Source of the DNA: Sphaerochaeta sp.
GTDB lineage: Bacteria; Spirochaetota; Spirochaetia; Sphaerochaetales; Sphaerochaetaceae
Direction: 5' to 3'
Length of the DNA stretch: 48,348 nucleotides
Assembly: GCA_018399495.1 (NCBI GenBank)
Contig: JAGYOG010000018.1
Span: 1 to 48,348 of the forward strand
The position numbers were made by a program, and so were the translations under genes. The notes beneath the pieces were generated by a model. That model ran no database searches. It saw nothing but the letters and a program-made list of their open reading frames with translations, and was not told the DNA's origin. How positions within the stretch are numbered: the stretch's first letter is position 1; the number at the start of each line of letters is the position of its first letter. Positions 16,416 to 24,748 of this stretch are shown here, one piece after another.

Positions 16416-18473
16416 ATGAAGAACCTTTCAACAATGGATGCAGCAAAAGCAATAGTGGAACGCTATCTCACCTTACATGAGCGAGGGGAGTATACGTGGC
16501 GACCGTTTGTGAAACGAGGAATCTATCGACGAGAAGATTACCGCTATCATGCAGACCTACAGAGTTTGCTTCCCTCAGCGCCTCTTGGTTCCTATAGCTA
16601 TATCTGGGGAGTTTATCCAAGTACAGGAGAGTCAACCCTCCGTTTTGCTCTCATTCCCTATGGACCGGTCAAGGTATATGTGAATGGCACCTTGGCAGGA
16701 GAGAGCGATATCTTCAGTGAGCGGTATCGCAGCAAACAGATTCTCGAACTCCCAATGAAAAAGGGCCTAAACGATTTGGTTTTGCTCTGTGAAAACACCA
16801 GTGGGGGGTTTGGTTGTGAATTTGGTACTTGGGTCGGGAAACTGGACTATTACTTTCTCATGCCTTCCCTCTACGGCGAAATGGAAGGATTGTGTTATTC
16901 AGCCCCTCAGGAAAACTTGCTGGAAGCCCTCTCCTTGGATTCTTTACACTCGTTATTGTGGTTTCCAGAGCGTCCTGAATTACTTGGGGAATCGGTAGAT
17001 CTTACACGTGTTTTTCCTGAGGCGAAGGAAGGCCAATGTGCGGTACTCGCCACATCCTTTACCGTGGAAGAGAATCGATGGTGTACTTTCCAGAGCAATG
17101 CTCGACTCTTTCTTGATGAACTGCCTGTGGAAGGGTCTCTGGAACTACATCCGGGGCGGCATATTCTTATGCTCAATGCCAGGATTGGGAAACCAGTCTC
17201 CTTGGTGGTTCAAGATGCAAAGACCAATGATGCAATCGTTGTATCTAATCCAGTCCTTCCAAATTCTTCTCTCTATCGCTACCTGATAGCTGGTCCGTTT
17301 GATTCACGTCCCGATATATTCTCTCTTCAGTTCACAAAAACGTTCCCTACCGCTGATGGAGATGATTTCTGGCATCTTGAAGGGGAGAATACCTATTTGA
17401 GAATGTACAATGACAATCCTTTGTTTGGCCATTGGAACTATCCTCTTGGTGTCACCCTCTATGGTCTGGCTGAGACTGAGAGAATGCTTTCTTCCTCTGA
17501 TCCTTCACTGGCATACCGTATTGCAGAGTATCTGGAGGACCACATACAAGCCAGTCTCGATTCTTACGCGTATGCCATGTGGGACAAGGAGCATCTTGGA
17601 GGCAGCACCGCAGTACATCACCTGATGACAAGTCTGGATAGTCTTGATGACTGTGGTTCCTTCGCCTCGACAGTCCTGGAGGTAGGGAAGGATCATGAGC
17701 TCCATGGGTTTGAGGAAGTAATCGAAGTGGTTCGCACATACATCAGTAAAATCCAGCCCCGCTTAAGCGATGGGACGTTCTTCCGAACCGGCCTCATGCA
17801 TGAGTTCCATGAAAACACCATGTGGGTCGATGACCTGTACATGTCGGTTCCTTTCCTCATCCGCTACAGCATCTATGCAAAAGATGATTCCTACCTGGAA
17901 GATGCAATCAACCAATTCTTTGGGTTTGCCAAATACCTCTATATGGAAGATGCGGGGTTGATGAGCCATGTCTATGATTTCGAGCGCAATATTGCCACGG
18001 GGATTCCCTGGGGAAGAGGGAATGGATGGGCATTGTTCAGTCTCTCCGAATTGCTGATGGTACTCTCTGAAAATCATCCGAAACGGAAGAAGCTGATCAT
18101 GTTTTTCCGCGCTCTCAGCGAAGGCTTTCTCCGCCATCAGGATGAGGAGGGAATGTTCCACCAAGTGTTGGATATGCGCTCATCCTACCAGGAGAGCTCC
18201 TGTACTGCGATGGCCGCCTGTGCCTTCTCAAGGGGGGTCAGGCACCAGTGGTATGAGGATCCAGAACCCTATCGTGAGGGGTGTGTGAAGGCATGTGAAG
18301 GACTCAAGAAAAAAGCCATCGATGGGGAAGGCCATGTGAGAGGGGTATGTCGTGGTTCAGAGTTCTCCTGCTCACGTCATTACTATGCCGAGCAGTTGCT
18401 CCCCCGCCTAGATGATACCCATGGTATAGGTATCATCCTACTTGCGCTCTGTGAAGGAGAAAAACTCTCCTAA
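16416..18473 (+). CDS. GH88/GH105-like glycoside hydrolase with an N-terminal accessory domain
   Basis: A 685-residue protein whose C-terminal 350 residues look like the alpha/alpha-barrel of unsaturated glucuronyl / rhamnogalacturonyl hydrolases. MWVDDLYMSVPFL holds the probable catalytic Asp, followed by GIPWGRGNGW. These enzymes cleave the delta-4,5-unsaturated uronic acid from lyase-made oligosaccharides. The first 300 residues appear beta-rich and may bind carbohydrate. The ATG at 16416 follows GGAGGG by 10 nt. The longer frame from 16332 has no ribosome site. With this start there is no signal peptide, so the enzyme is probably cytoplasmic and acts on imported sugars. It converges on the CUT1 importer genes with a 4-bp overlap. 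GH family placement is moderate. Confidence 0.78.
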   Translation: MKNLSTMDAAKAIVERYLTLHERGEYTWRPFVKRGIYRREDYRYHADLQSLLPSAPLGSYSYIWGVYPSTGESTLRFALIPYGPVKVYVNGTLAGESDIFSERYRSKQILELPMKKGLNDLVLLCENTSGGFGCEFGTWVGKLDYYFLMPSLYGEMEGLCYSAPQENLLEALSLDSLHSLLWFPERPELLGESVDLTRVFPEAKEGQCAVLATSFTVEENRWCTFQSNARLFLDELPVEGSLELHPGRHILMLNARIGKPVSLVVQDAKTNDAIVVSNPVLPNSSLYRYLIAGPFDSRPDIFSLQFTKTFPTADGDDFWHLEGENTYLRMYNDNPLFGHWNYPLGVTLYGLAETERMLSSSDPSLAYRIAEYLEDHIQASLDSYAYAMWDKEHLGGSTAVHHLMTSLDSLDDCGSFASTVLEVGKDHELHGFEEVIEVVRTYISKIQPRLSDGTFFRTGLMHEFHENTMWVDDLYMSVPFLIRYSIYAKDDSYLEDAINQFFGFAKYLYMEDAGLMSHVYDFERNIATGIPWGRGNGWALFSLSELLMVLSENHPKRKKLIMFFRALSEGFLRHQDEEGMFHQVLDMRSSYQESSCTAMAACAFSRGVRHQWYEDPEPYREGCVKACEGLKKKAIDGEGHVRGVCRGSEFSCSRHYYAEQLLPRLDDTHGIGIILLALCEGEKLS

Positions 18474-19318
18474 CCCTTCAACCCGGTGGTAGCCAACCCC
18501 TGGACGATGTACTTCTGGAAGATCAGGAAGATAATCAGTACAGGAAGGAGGCTCAGTGTTCCCATAGCAAAGATGGCAGACCAGTCTGTGGAGGTTTGTG
18601 GGTCACTGAACATCCTGAGGGCCAAGGAGACGGTGAAGAGTCTTGGTTTGTTCAAGAAGAGCAGTGGGCCAAGAAAGTCATCCCATCTCCAGTAGAAACT
18701 GAAGATCGTACTGGTGATTACCGCAGGCTTGATCAAAGGGAAAAGAATTCTCGAAAAAATCATGAAGCGATTGCACCCGTCAATCTTAGCAGAGTCATCT
18801 AGTTCATAGGGGATCTGCCGGATGAACTGGACCATGAGAAAGATGAAGAAGGGCAATCCTGCAAACTGGGGAATGATCAGGGGTTTGAACGAATTGATCC
18901 AACCAATCTTGTGGAAGATGATGAACTGGGGAACCATGACTACCTGGTAGGGAATCATCATGGTAAGGAACATGCAAGCATACCAAAATGAGCGACCCCT
19001 AAACGGTACCCTGGCAAAGCCATAGGCAACCAAACTGGAAGCAATCACCGCTCCAAAGGTTGCGAGGATTGTATAGTAGAATGAGTTCTTGAAGAAGGTG
19101 GTGAAGGTAATGGTATTGTTGAACTTCCACCCTCGAATATAATGCTCCAAGCTCAAGGATTTTGGAATCAGGGAGCTGGAACCAAATATTTCTGCATTGG
19201 TCTTGAACGAATTGGAGATCATCCAGAGAATCGGGTAGAGCATTAGGAATCCGAGCAGGATGACAATGATGTGGAATACGGTCTGGCCGAGTAGATGTTT
19301 TGTTTTTCGGTTCAACAT
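18470..19318 (-). CDS. CUT1 sugar ABC transporter permease, MalG type
   Basis: A 282-residue six-helix permease. The cytoplasmic EAA-type loop is IPYELDDSAKIDGCNRF (about 190-206), which docks on the ATPase. N-terminal features (LMLYPILWMISNSFKT) match the MalG/UgpE side of CUT1 importers. GGAGG lies 9 nt before the ATG, and the start is 1 bp after the stop of the upstream permease, so the two are co-translated. There is no ATPase gene in this cluster. Confidence 0.92.
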   Translation of the reverse strand: MLNRKTKHLLGQTVFHIIVILLGFLMLYPILWMISNSFKTNAEIFGSSSLIPKSLSLEHYIRGWKFNNTITFTTFFKNSFYYTILATFGAVIASSLVAYGFARVPFRGRSFWYACMFLTMMIPYQVVMVPQFIIFHKIGWINSFKPLIIPQFAGLPFFIFLMVQFIRQIPYELDDSAKIDGCNRFMIFSRILFPLIKPAVITSTIFSFYWRWDDFLGPLLFLNKPRLFTVSLALRMFSDPQTSTDWSAIFAMGTLSLLPVLIIFLIFQKYIVQGLATTGLKG

Positions 19319-19319
19319 C

Positions 19320-20234
19320 TTATTTGCCCTCCTTTGCTTCGTAGAAGACCCAAGTACTTGAGGTTTTGAAAACTACCCCAGTCATGATTCCAATTATAAG
19401 TACCAGGACCCAGGCAAGAGCACTTCCATAGCCCATGTCATAGTACTTGAATGCTCTTTGGTAGAGATAGAGCGCATATACCAATGTTGAGTTCAAGGGG
19501 TCTCCGGAACCTCCTGAGACTACGAATGCCTGGGTAAAAACGGTAAACCCGTTGATCAGCTGCATGACCAGATTGAAGAAGATTACCGGGGTAATCTGGG
19601 GTACTGTTATGTGCGTGAATTTTTTAAATGGGTTTGCCCCATCGATGGAGGCAGCTTCATAGAGCTCCCTAGGAATTTGTCTGAGTCCGGCAAGGAAAAT
19701 CAACATGGAGGATCCAAACTGCCATGCTGCAAGCAAAATCAAGGTCCAGATGGCTGTTGAAGGATTTCCAATCCAGGATATGTCGGTGACGATCCCAATT
19801 TTTGCCAGTGCTGCATTCAGTGCACCATCAGCCATGAAGAGACGTCTCCACATGACCGCTATGGCAATTGAGCCACCGACCAAGGAAGGTACGTAGTATA
19901 TTGCTTGATACATCCTGATAGCACGGGTGCCACGGTTGAACAGCATGGCGACGAAGAAGGCGAAGAGCAAGCGTAGTGGTACCGAAACAAATGCATAGAA
20001 GAAGGTGACCTTCAGTGACTGCCAGAAGAGTTCATCGCCTAGCATCCTCCTGAAGTTCTCCAGCCCATTGAATGTCGGGTCCCCGAGGATATCGTATTCG
20101 GTGAAGGAGTAATAGAGAGAGAAAAGGATAGGAATAATGGAAAAGGCTATGAACCCCAACAGCCAAGGACTGATGAAGGCATAGCCAGATAGATCGTCCA
20201 AAAACGATCGCCTGCGAGATGTGAGTTGCTTCAT
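19320..20234 (-). CDS. CUT1 sugar ABC transporter permease, MalF/UgpA type
   Basis: A 304-residue six-helix permease with the EAA loop IPRELYEAASIDGANPF (about 210-226) and the N-terminal YAFISPWLLGFIAFSIIPI typical of UgpA/MalF proteins. GGAAGGAG precedes the ATG at 5 nt. It follows the binding-protein gene, from which it is separated by a strong hairpin (20257-20282), and forms a heterodimer with the downstream MalG-type permease. Confidence 0.92.
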   Translation of the reverse strand: MKQLTSRRRSFLDDLSGYAFISPWLLGFIAFSIIPILFSLYYSFTEYDILGDPTFNGLENFRRMLGDELFWQSLKVTFFYAFVSVPLRLLFAFFVAMLFNRGTRAIRMYQAIYYVPSLVGGSIAIAVMWRRLFMADGALNAALAKIGIVTDISWIGNPSTAIWTLILLAAWQFGSSMLIFLAGLRQIPRELYEAASIDGANPFKKFTHITVPQITPVIFFNLVMQLINGFTVFTQAFVVSGGSGDPLNSTLVYALYLYQRAFKYYDMGYGSALAWVLVLIIGIMTGVVFKTSSTWVFYEAKEGK

Positions 20235-20256
20235 GGATGCTCCTTCCGGCTATAGA

Positions 20257-20282
20257 GGAAGACCTGCTAGAGCAGGTCTTCC
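20257..20282 (-). other. Intercistronic hairpin between binding-protein and permease genes
   Basis: Perfect 11-bp stem GGAAGACCTGC / GCAGGTCTTCC with a 4-nt loop, 19 bp after the binding-protein stop. No T-run follows on the minus strand, so it looks less like a terminator than an mRNA 3' stabiliser or processing site, which would let the binding protein be made in excess of the permeases. Confidence 0.7.
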
Positions 20283-20301
20283 CCATAGTGTACCGTTGCT
20301 C

Positions 20302-21582
20302 TTACTTCAGAATATCGTTTCCTCTGCTCATGATCTTGGCAACCCCTGCATCGAGGGATACCCGCTTCATGAGTATCTCTTGGGTAACATCACGTACCAT
20401 CTTAAGGAACTCACCGCTGCCTGCCGGATCGGGAGCGTCAATCGGTCCTGCATTCTTGGAAGCAAGACTGATGTAATCGAAAATCTGCTTGTTGATTGGA
20501 TCAACCTTTGTCGACATGTATGCACGCACGTCATCAGGAATGGGAACTCCACGTTCGCCCATCAACATGTCATTGACTTCAATGTTGTTTACAAAGAAGT
20601 TGAGGAACTTAGCGGCAAGTTCAGGATTCTCAGCGGAAGCTGGGATACTGAAGAACATGGAAGGCTTGAGGAATGTTCCTTTTGCCTTTGCGTTCTTGAT
20701 GTTGGGAAGCAGCGCAATTTCAAGTGGGCGCTGTGCAGCAGCCTGGGTGGATACAAACTGGTTGGACCAGATGAATTCAACCCATGTTTCTCCCTTGGCA
20801 ATAGCTCCTTCCTCGGGGCTGACGGTCACAAAAGCTGTTTCTGGCTTAATGAGAGCGCCTGCATCAAGGAGTCTGAGCTGGATGGCATAGAATTCACGTA
20901 GAGCTGCAGGATCGGTAAAACCGATTCCGGTTTCCCCATAGGTGGATGCGCCGGTCTGACGGATCATGTTGTCAAACCCAACCTTTGGATCGGTGGTGAA
21001 GAATGGGATGGTCTGTACACCGGTCTTCCGGTACACCTGCAGGGCTATGCGTTCAAAGTCTGCCCAAGTCCAGGTTGCACTATTGATTTCAGAAATGCCC
21101 GCCTTCTTGAGAACAGCAAGATCATAGGTCAGACAAACTGCGTTGGTGCCTAGGCTGATGCCATACAGTTTTCCGTCAACCATACCTCCGGTAAGGAAGG
21201 AGTCATTGATCTTGGAGAGGTCGATGATTCCCTTGTCTACATACGGGGTAAGGTCAGCAAGCTGATTCCTCTCTACCCACTGAAGCATGTACGCATAATC
21301 ATGCTGCATAAGGTCGGGAAGGCTTCCTGCGGCTGCCTGGGTGTTCATCTTGTCCCAATAGCCACTCCAACCGGTTGTCTCGGTTTCAATCGAAACTCCT
21401 GGATTCTTGGCTTCGAACATCTCGACAGCTTTGTACGTGCGTTCATCTCTGGTTGGGTTGCCCCACCAAGCAAGACGCATCGTGTTCGAATCAGTTTCCT
21501 CGGTAGCTGCCTGGGCAAAGAGGACGCCCGGTAGCAACAAGAGGGTTACCAAAATGGTGATGAGAACGGTTCTTGCTTTCAT
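20302..21582 (-). CDS. CUT1 ABC transporter sugar-binding protein
   Basis: A 426-residue family 1 extracellular solute-binding protein. It has a signal peptide (about 1-26, VLFAQA) with no lipobox Cys, then the mature N-terminus TMRLAWWGNPTRDERT and conserved binding-protein segments such as LPDLMQHDYAYMLQWVERNQLADLTPY. The ATG at 21582 has AAGGAG 8 nt upstream; the frame could be extended 3 codons without support. A consensus-like promoter lies just upstream. With the two permeases it forms a three-gene importer lacking an ATPase. The neighbouring GH88/GH105-like gene suggests a pectin- or glycan-derived uronic oligosaccharide, which is inference. Confidence 0.92.
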   Translation of the reverse strand: MKARTVLITILVTLLLLPGVLFAQAATEETDSNTMRLAWWGNPTRDERTYKAVEMFEAKNPGVSIETETTGWSGYWDKMNTQAAAGSLPDLMQHDYAYMLQWVERNQLADLTPYVDKGIIDLSKINDSFLTGGMVDGKLYGISLGTNAVCLTYDLAVLKKAGISEINSATWTWADFERIALQVYRKTGVQTIPFFTTDPKVGFDNMIRQTGASTYGETGIGFTDPAALREFYAIQLRLLDAGALIKPETAFVTVSPEEGAIAKGETWVEFIWSNQFVSTQAAAQRPLEIALLPNIKNAKAKGTFLKPSMFFSIPASAENPELAAKFLNFFVNNIEVNDMLMGERGVPIPDDVRAYMSTKVDPINKQIFDYISLASKNAGPIDAPDPAGSGEFLKMVRDVTQEILMKRVSLDAGVAKIMSRGNDILK

Positions 21583-21613
21583 ACAAATCACTCCTTTTGT
21601 TCATGTTGTTACT

Positions 21614-21642
21614 AGTGTACGGGCTCGAACACGAGATGTCAA
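21614..21642 (-). promoter_or_regulatory. Sigma-70 promoter of the CUT1 importer operon
   Basis: On the minus strand, -35 TTGACA (21642-21637), a 17-bp spacer and -10 TACACT (21619-21614). Transcription would start near 21607, about 25 nt before the ATG. Confidence 0.8.
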
Positions 21643-21688
21643 AAACTTACTATAAATATTTTTAAACAAAGAAGATAACAGGTATGTA

Positions 21689-21732
21689 TTGTCCAAGAAA
21701 AAGTCGGAATAGGACAGAATTGTCCAAAGAAA
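21689..21732. promoter_or_regulatory. Direct repeats upstream of the CUT1 promoter
   Basis: TTGTCCAAGAAA (21689-21700) and TTGTCCAAAGAAA (21720-21732) are 31 bp apart, about three helical turns, and lie 47-90 bp upstream of the -35 box. The second copy also forms GGACA-GAAT-TGTCC (21712-21725). The arrangement suits a sugar-responsive regulator; none is encoded nearby. Confidence 0.45.
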
Positions 21733-21759
21733 AACCCCCAAGGAGACCCTGGGGGTTTT
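21724..21759 (-). terminator. Rho-independent terminator after efp
   Basis: 10-bp stem AAAACCCCCA / TGGGGGTTTT (21731-21740 with 21750-21759) with a 9-nt loop, followed on the minus strand by TTTTTCTTT. It begins 15 bp after the efp stop. Confidence 0.85.
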
Positions 21760-21774
21760 GGAGTAAGGGGGTAT

Positions 21775-22338
21775 TTAGTTGTTGACTCGCTCAATATACT
21801 CTTTTGTTTCGGTATTGATGCGAATCTTCTCACCTTGTTTGATGAAAATCGGTACACGAATTTTTAGTCCAGTTTCCGTGGTAACGTACTTGGTTGCACC
21901 TTGCACGGTGTCACCCTTAATGGCTTCTTCAGCCTCTGCTACCAAATAGACAACTTTCGGGGGAAGCTGGATATCGAGCAACTGTTCTTCCCAGAATGTA
22001 CACCGATAGGTCTCCCCATCTTTCATGAGAAACTCATAGTCTGTGAATGTGCTCATAGGAACTTCAATCTGTTCGAAGGTGTCAGTCATCATAAGATGAA
22101 ACTGCTCTCCATCATTGTACAGATACTGACAGTCACGGTCTATTACGGTGATGTCTTCAGCGTTATCCTGGGTCTTCATCGTCTCACTCAAGGTCTGGCC
22201 TGTTGAGGGGCTCTTCATCTTCAGTCTTACGAAGGCGGAGCCTTTGCCGGGATTCACGAACTCTCGGTCAACGACCACAAAGGGTTGTCCTTTGATCAAT
22301 AAGGCAGTTCCCTTATCGATTTGGCCTGCTTTAATCAT
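21775..22338 (-). CDS. efp: Elongation factor P
   Basis: A 187-residue EF-P, the tRNA-shaped factor that relieves ribosome stalling on polyproline. The N-terminal KOW-like domain carries the modification loop NPGKGSAFVR with Lys32 at its tip. A lysine in PGKG is the type modified by EpmA with beta-lysine, unlike the Arg-type EF-P modified with rhamnose. Two OB domains follow. GAGGTAAT lies before the ATG. It is 18 bp downstream of epmA, the gene for its probable modifying enzyme, so the pair should be co-transcribed. A strong terminator follows. Confidence 0.97.
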   Translation of the reverse strand: MIKAGQIDKGTALLIKGQPFVVVDREFVNPGKGSAFVRLKMKSPSTGQTLSETMKTQDNAEDITVIDRDCQYLYNDGEQFHLMMTDTFEQIEVPMSTFTDYEFLMKDGETYRCTFWEEQLLDIQLPPKVVYLVAEAEEAIKGDTVQGATKYVTTETGLKIRVPIFIKQGEKIRINTETKEYIERVNN

Positions 22339-22356
22339 GTGTATTACCTCGTATTG

Positions 22357-23349
22357 TTACAAATTACGTGTATTGCCATTCCTCAGCATATCAGAAAGTG
22401 GAAAAAGAATCACCCCCTGTAGATCCATTTTGTTCATGAGCAACATCAACAAACGGTCAAGTCCCATAGCAACACCAGAGCACTGGGGCATGGAAGCAAA
22501 CGTATGGGCAAGTGTTGGGTCGGTATCGGGGATGACAGAGCCACTATCCATCCTGTTTTCCACCAGTTTTGCATATTCACTTTGGTAGTAGGCGGAGATG
22601 GTGGTCACGGCCCGCTCTTCATCATAACAGTTGGCAATCTCTACGCCTCGGATATACAGCTCCCACCTGCGTCGGTAGAGGCCATCTGCCTTGGCAAGGC
22701 AGGGGATTTGCCTTGGGTACTGTTCGAGTACCAACGGACGATCCTGGGGAAGTTTTGGTTCTACAAATGTAAGAAAGATTCTGTTGAATGTGTCCTCCCA
22801 GCTTTCTTGTTCATTAGGAAGTGAGAGACCCAGTCTTTTTGCTTCTGAAGCAAGTGTGCTCTGTCGTTGGTGCTGCTTCAGGTCTACTCCTGCATAGGTG
22901 AGCATTGCCTCTTCAACGGTCATTCTCCTGAAGGGAGGCCTCAGGTCCTGCGGGCTGTCCTCGCTCAGTAGTGAGGCGACAAGCTCTTCTGTCAGGGTAA
23001 TGGAGTCTTGTTCGTCTGCTCCTACGGTATAGTATTCAAGCATAGAGAACTCGATGTTGTGAATATGCCCCAGCTGTTCACTATTCCTGAAGCAATGGCT
23101 GATCTGGTAGATACTGCCGATTCCCTCTGCGATGAGCTGCTTCATGAAAATTTCGGGCGAAGGAACCAAATATAGGTCCTTGGAAGGGAGAAATGGGTTC
23201 TCAAACTGTGTGGAGAAGTTCTCTATGGTAGCCTCAGGTATAAGGGTAGGGCTGAGAATTGGGGTGTCGACCTCAGTGTAGGAACGTTCGTCGAAGAAGG
23301 TGCGGATTGCCCTGTTCATCCGGCTTCTTTGCTGTGCTGCTGTTTTCAT
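22357..23349 (-). CDS. epmA: EF-P--(R)-beta-lysine ligase (lysyl-tRNA synthetase paralogue)
   Basis: A 330-residue class II synthetase core without an anticodon-binding domain, the EpmA/GenX form. Motif 2 appears as CFRNSEQLGHIHNIEFSMLEY and motif 3 as SGVAMGLDRLLML. EpmA attaches beta-lysine to EF-P Lys34 (here Lys32). The start is ATG 23349 (MKTAAQQRSRMNRAIR). No Shine-Dalgarno sequence precedes it, and a -10-like TATGAT ends 6 nt before the ATG, so the mRNA is probably leaderless. efp follows directly. Synthesis of beta-lysine could come from the KamA-type enzyme at 5910-7049. Confidence 0.93.
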   Translation of the reverse strand: MKTAAQQRSRMNRAIRTFFDERSYTEVDTPILSPTLIPEATIENFSTQFENPFLPSKDLYLVPSPEIFMKQLIAEGIGSIYQISHCFRNSEQLGHIHNIEFSMLEYYTVGADEQDSITLTEELVASLLSEDSPQDLRPPFRRMTVEEAMLTYAGVDLKQHQRQSTLASEAKRLGLSLPNEQESWEDTFNRIFLTFVEPKLPQDRPLVLEQYPRQIPCLAKADGLYRRRWELYIRGVEIANCYDEERAVTTISAYYQSEYAKLVENRMDSGSVIPDTDPTLAHTFASMPQCSGVAMGLDRLLMLLMNKMDLQGVILFPLSDMLRNGNTRNL

Positions 23350-23355
23350 GGGTGC

Positions 23356-23409
23356 ATCATAGCCAGAGGGCCGCTTGTGTTGCAAGCATACCGTGCAAAA
23401 CAGTATACT
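23356..23409. promoter_or_regulatory. Divergent epmA / mnmE promoters sharing one palindromic -35 box
   Basis: TTGCAA at 23380-23385 is its own reverse complement. To the right, an 18-bp spacer leads to TATACT (23404-23409), 7 nt before the mnmE ATG at 23417. To the left, an 18-bp spacer leads on the minus strand to TATGAT (23361-23356), 6 nt before the epmA ATG at 23349. Neither ATG has a ribosome-binding site, so both transcripts probably begin at or next to the start codon. Confidence 0.65.
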
Positions 23410-23416
23410 CACTTCT

Positions 23417-24745
23417 ATGAGAGAGTATGTAACTGACGATATCATTTATGCCCTTGCCACGCCATGGGCACAGAGCGCGTTAGCGGTCATTAGGGTGAGT
23501 GGGGAAGGGTGCAAAGCATTGCTTGCAACCCGGTTTTCCCGACCTAAAGCCTTGGAAGATGCTGGTAATGCTACCTTGATACATGGATACCTGCAGGATG
23601 AAGCAGGGAAAAAGATTGATGAAGTTATCGCTGCCGTTTATACGGAAGGACATGGTTATACCCTTGAGGAAGCATTGGAGTTCTCTTGTCATGGTTCCCT
23701 TGCTGTAATCAAGGAGATTTTGGCTCTGTTTTCCCGATTGGGTATGCGTAGTGCAGAAGGTGGTGAGTTCACCTTTCGTGCGTTCTTGCATGGCAGGTTG
23801 GATCTAACCCAAGCAGAGGCTGTCCAGGAACTGGTAGTAAGCCAGAGTGAACGTTCCAGAGCACTTGCCTTGGGAAGGCTTGAAGGAAGCTTGAAGGATC
23901 GGATCAGTTCACTCAAGCAACAATTGATGCTGGTTATGGCAGCAGTCGAGGTCCAACTCGATTATGCGGAGGATGAACTGGATGAATTTGTATTTCCCCA
24001 TGCTCAACTTGTCGATCTGACTGAACAGCTCCACCATCTTTCTGAGACGTATCAGGTAGGGAAACTCTATAAGAGCGGAGCCAGAATTGTACTTGCCGGT
24101 TCTACCAATGCAGGGAAAAGCTCGCTGTTTAATCTGTTGCTCAAACAGGAACGTTCGATAGTCAGTCCCGTAAAGGGGACCACTCGTGATTACATTGAAG
24201 CCGATCTGTCGATCGAGGGCATTCCTATCCGGTTGTACGATACAGCAGGACTTAGGGAAAGCTCTGATAGCATTGAGAGTGAAGGCATAAAACGAACAGA
24301 GCGGCTGATCGGGCAGGCCGACTTGGTGGTATTCCTTGTTGACAGCACTATGATGGGTCATGTACCTGATGAGGATGAGCGCACCTTGGTGGTGTACAAT
24401 AAGAGCGATCTTGCTAAGCCACCAAAAGGGAAACTGTCTATCAGCGCTCAAAGTGGAGAAGGAGTGGATCGTTTACTTCATGAGATTTCCAGCAGGCTTA
24501 CCAGTGGTTTCTCTGTAAGTCCCGATGAGCTTTTGATTATTGAATCGGAAAGGCAGTACCAACTCTTGAATGCGAGTGAAGAGGCACTTAGTCGAGCACT
24601 CGTATTAGTGGACGAGGATATCCCGTTGGATATTACTGCAGTCGAATTAAGCGAAGCCATGGATAATCTTGGTCAGTTGACTGGAGAGGTAACCCCCTCC
24701 GATATCCTTGAGACAATCTTTAGTGGATTTTGTGTAGGAAAATAA
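23417..24745 (+). CDS. mnmE: tRNA modification GTPase MnmE (TrmE)
   Basis: A 442-residue GTPase that works with MnmG to add the (carboxymethyl)aminomethyl group at wobble uridine 34. The N-terminal folate-binding domain begins with DDIIYALATPWAQSALAVIRVSGEG. The embedded G domain has GSTNAGKSS (G1), DTAGL (G3) and NKSD (G4). The C-terminus ends FCVGK, the family CxGK motif. The ATG at 23417 begins the conserved N-terminus. It lacks a Shine-Dalgarno sequence and lies 7 nt after a -10 box, consistent with a leaderless mRNA. mnmG follows after 3 bp. Confidence 0.96.
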   Translation: MREYVTDDIIYALATPWAQSALAVIRVSGEGCKALLATRFSRPKALEDAGNATLIHGYLQDEAGKKIDEVIAAVYTEGHGYTLEEALEFSCHGSLAVIKEILALFSRLGMRSAEGGEFTFRAFLHGRLDLTQAEAVQELVVSQSERSRALALGRLEGSLKDRISSLKQQLMLVMAAVEVQLDYAEDELDEFVFPHAQLVDLTEQLHHLSETYQVGKLYKSGARIVLAGSTNAGKSSLFNLLLKQERSIVSPVKGTTRDYIEADLSIEGIPIRLYDTAGLRESSDSIESEGIKRTERLIGQADLVVFLVDSTMMGHVPDEDERTLVVYNKSDLAKPPKGKLSISAQSGEGVDRLLHEISSRLTSGFSVSPDELLIIESERQYQLLNASEEALSRALVLVDEDIPLDITAVELSEAMDNLGQLTGEVTPSDILETIFSGFCVGK

Positions 24746-24748
24746 CAA

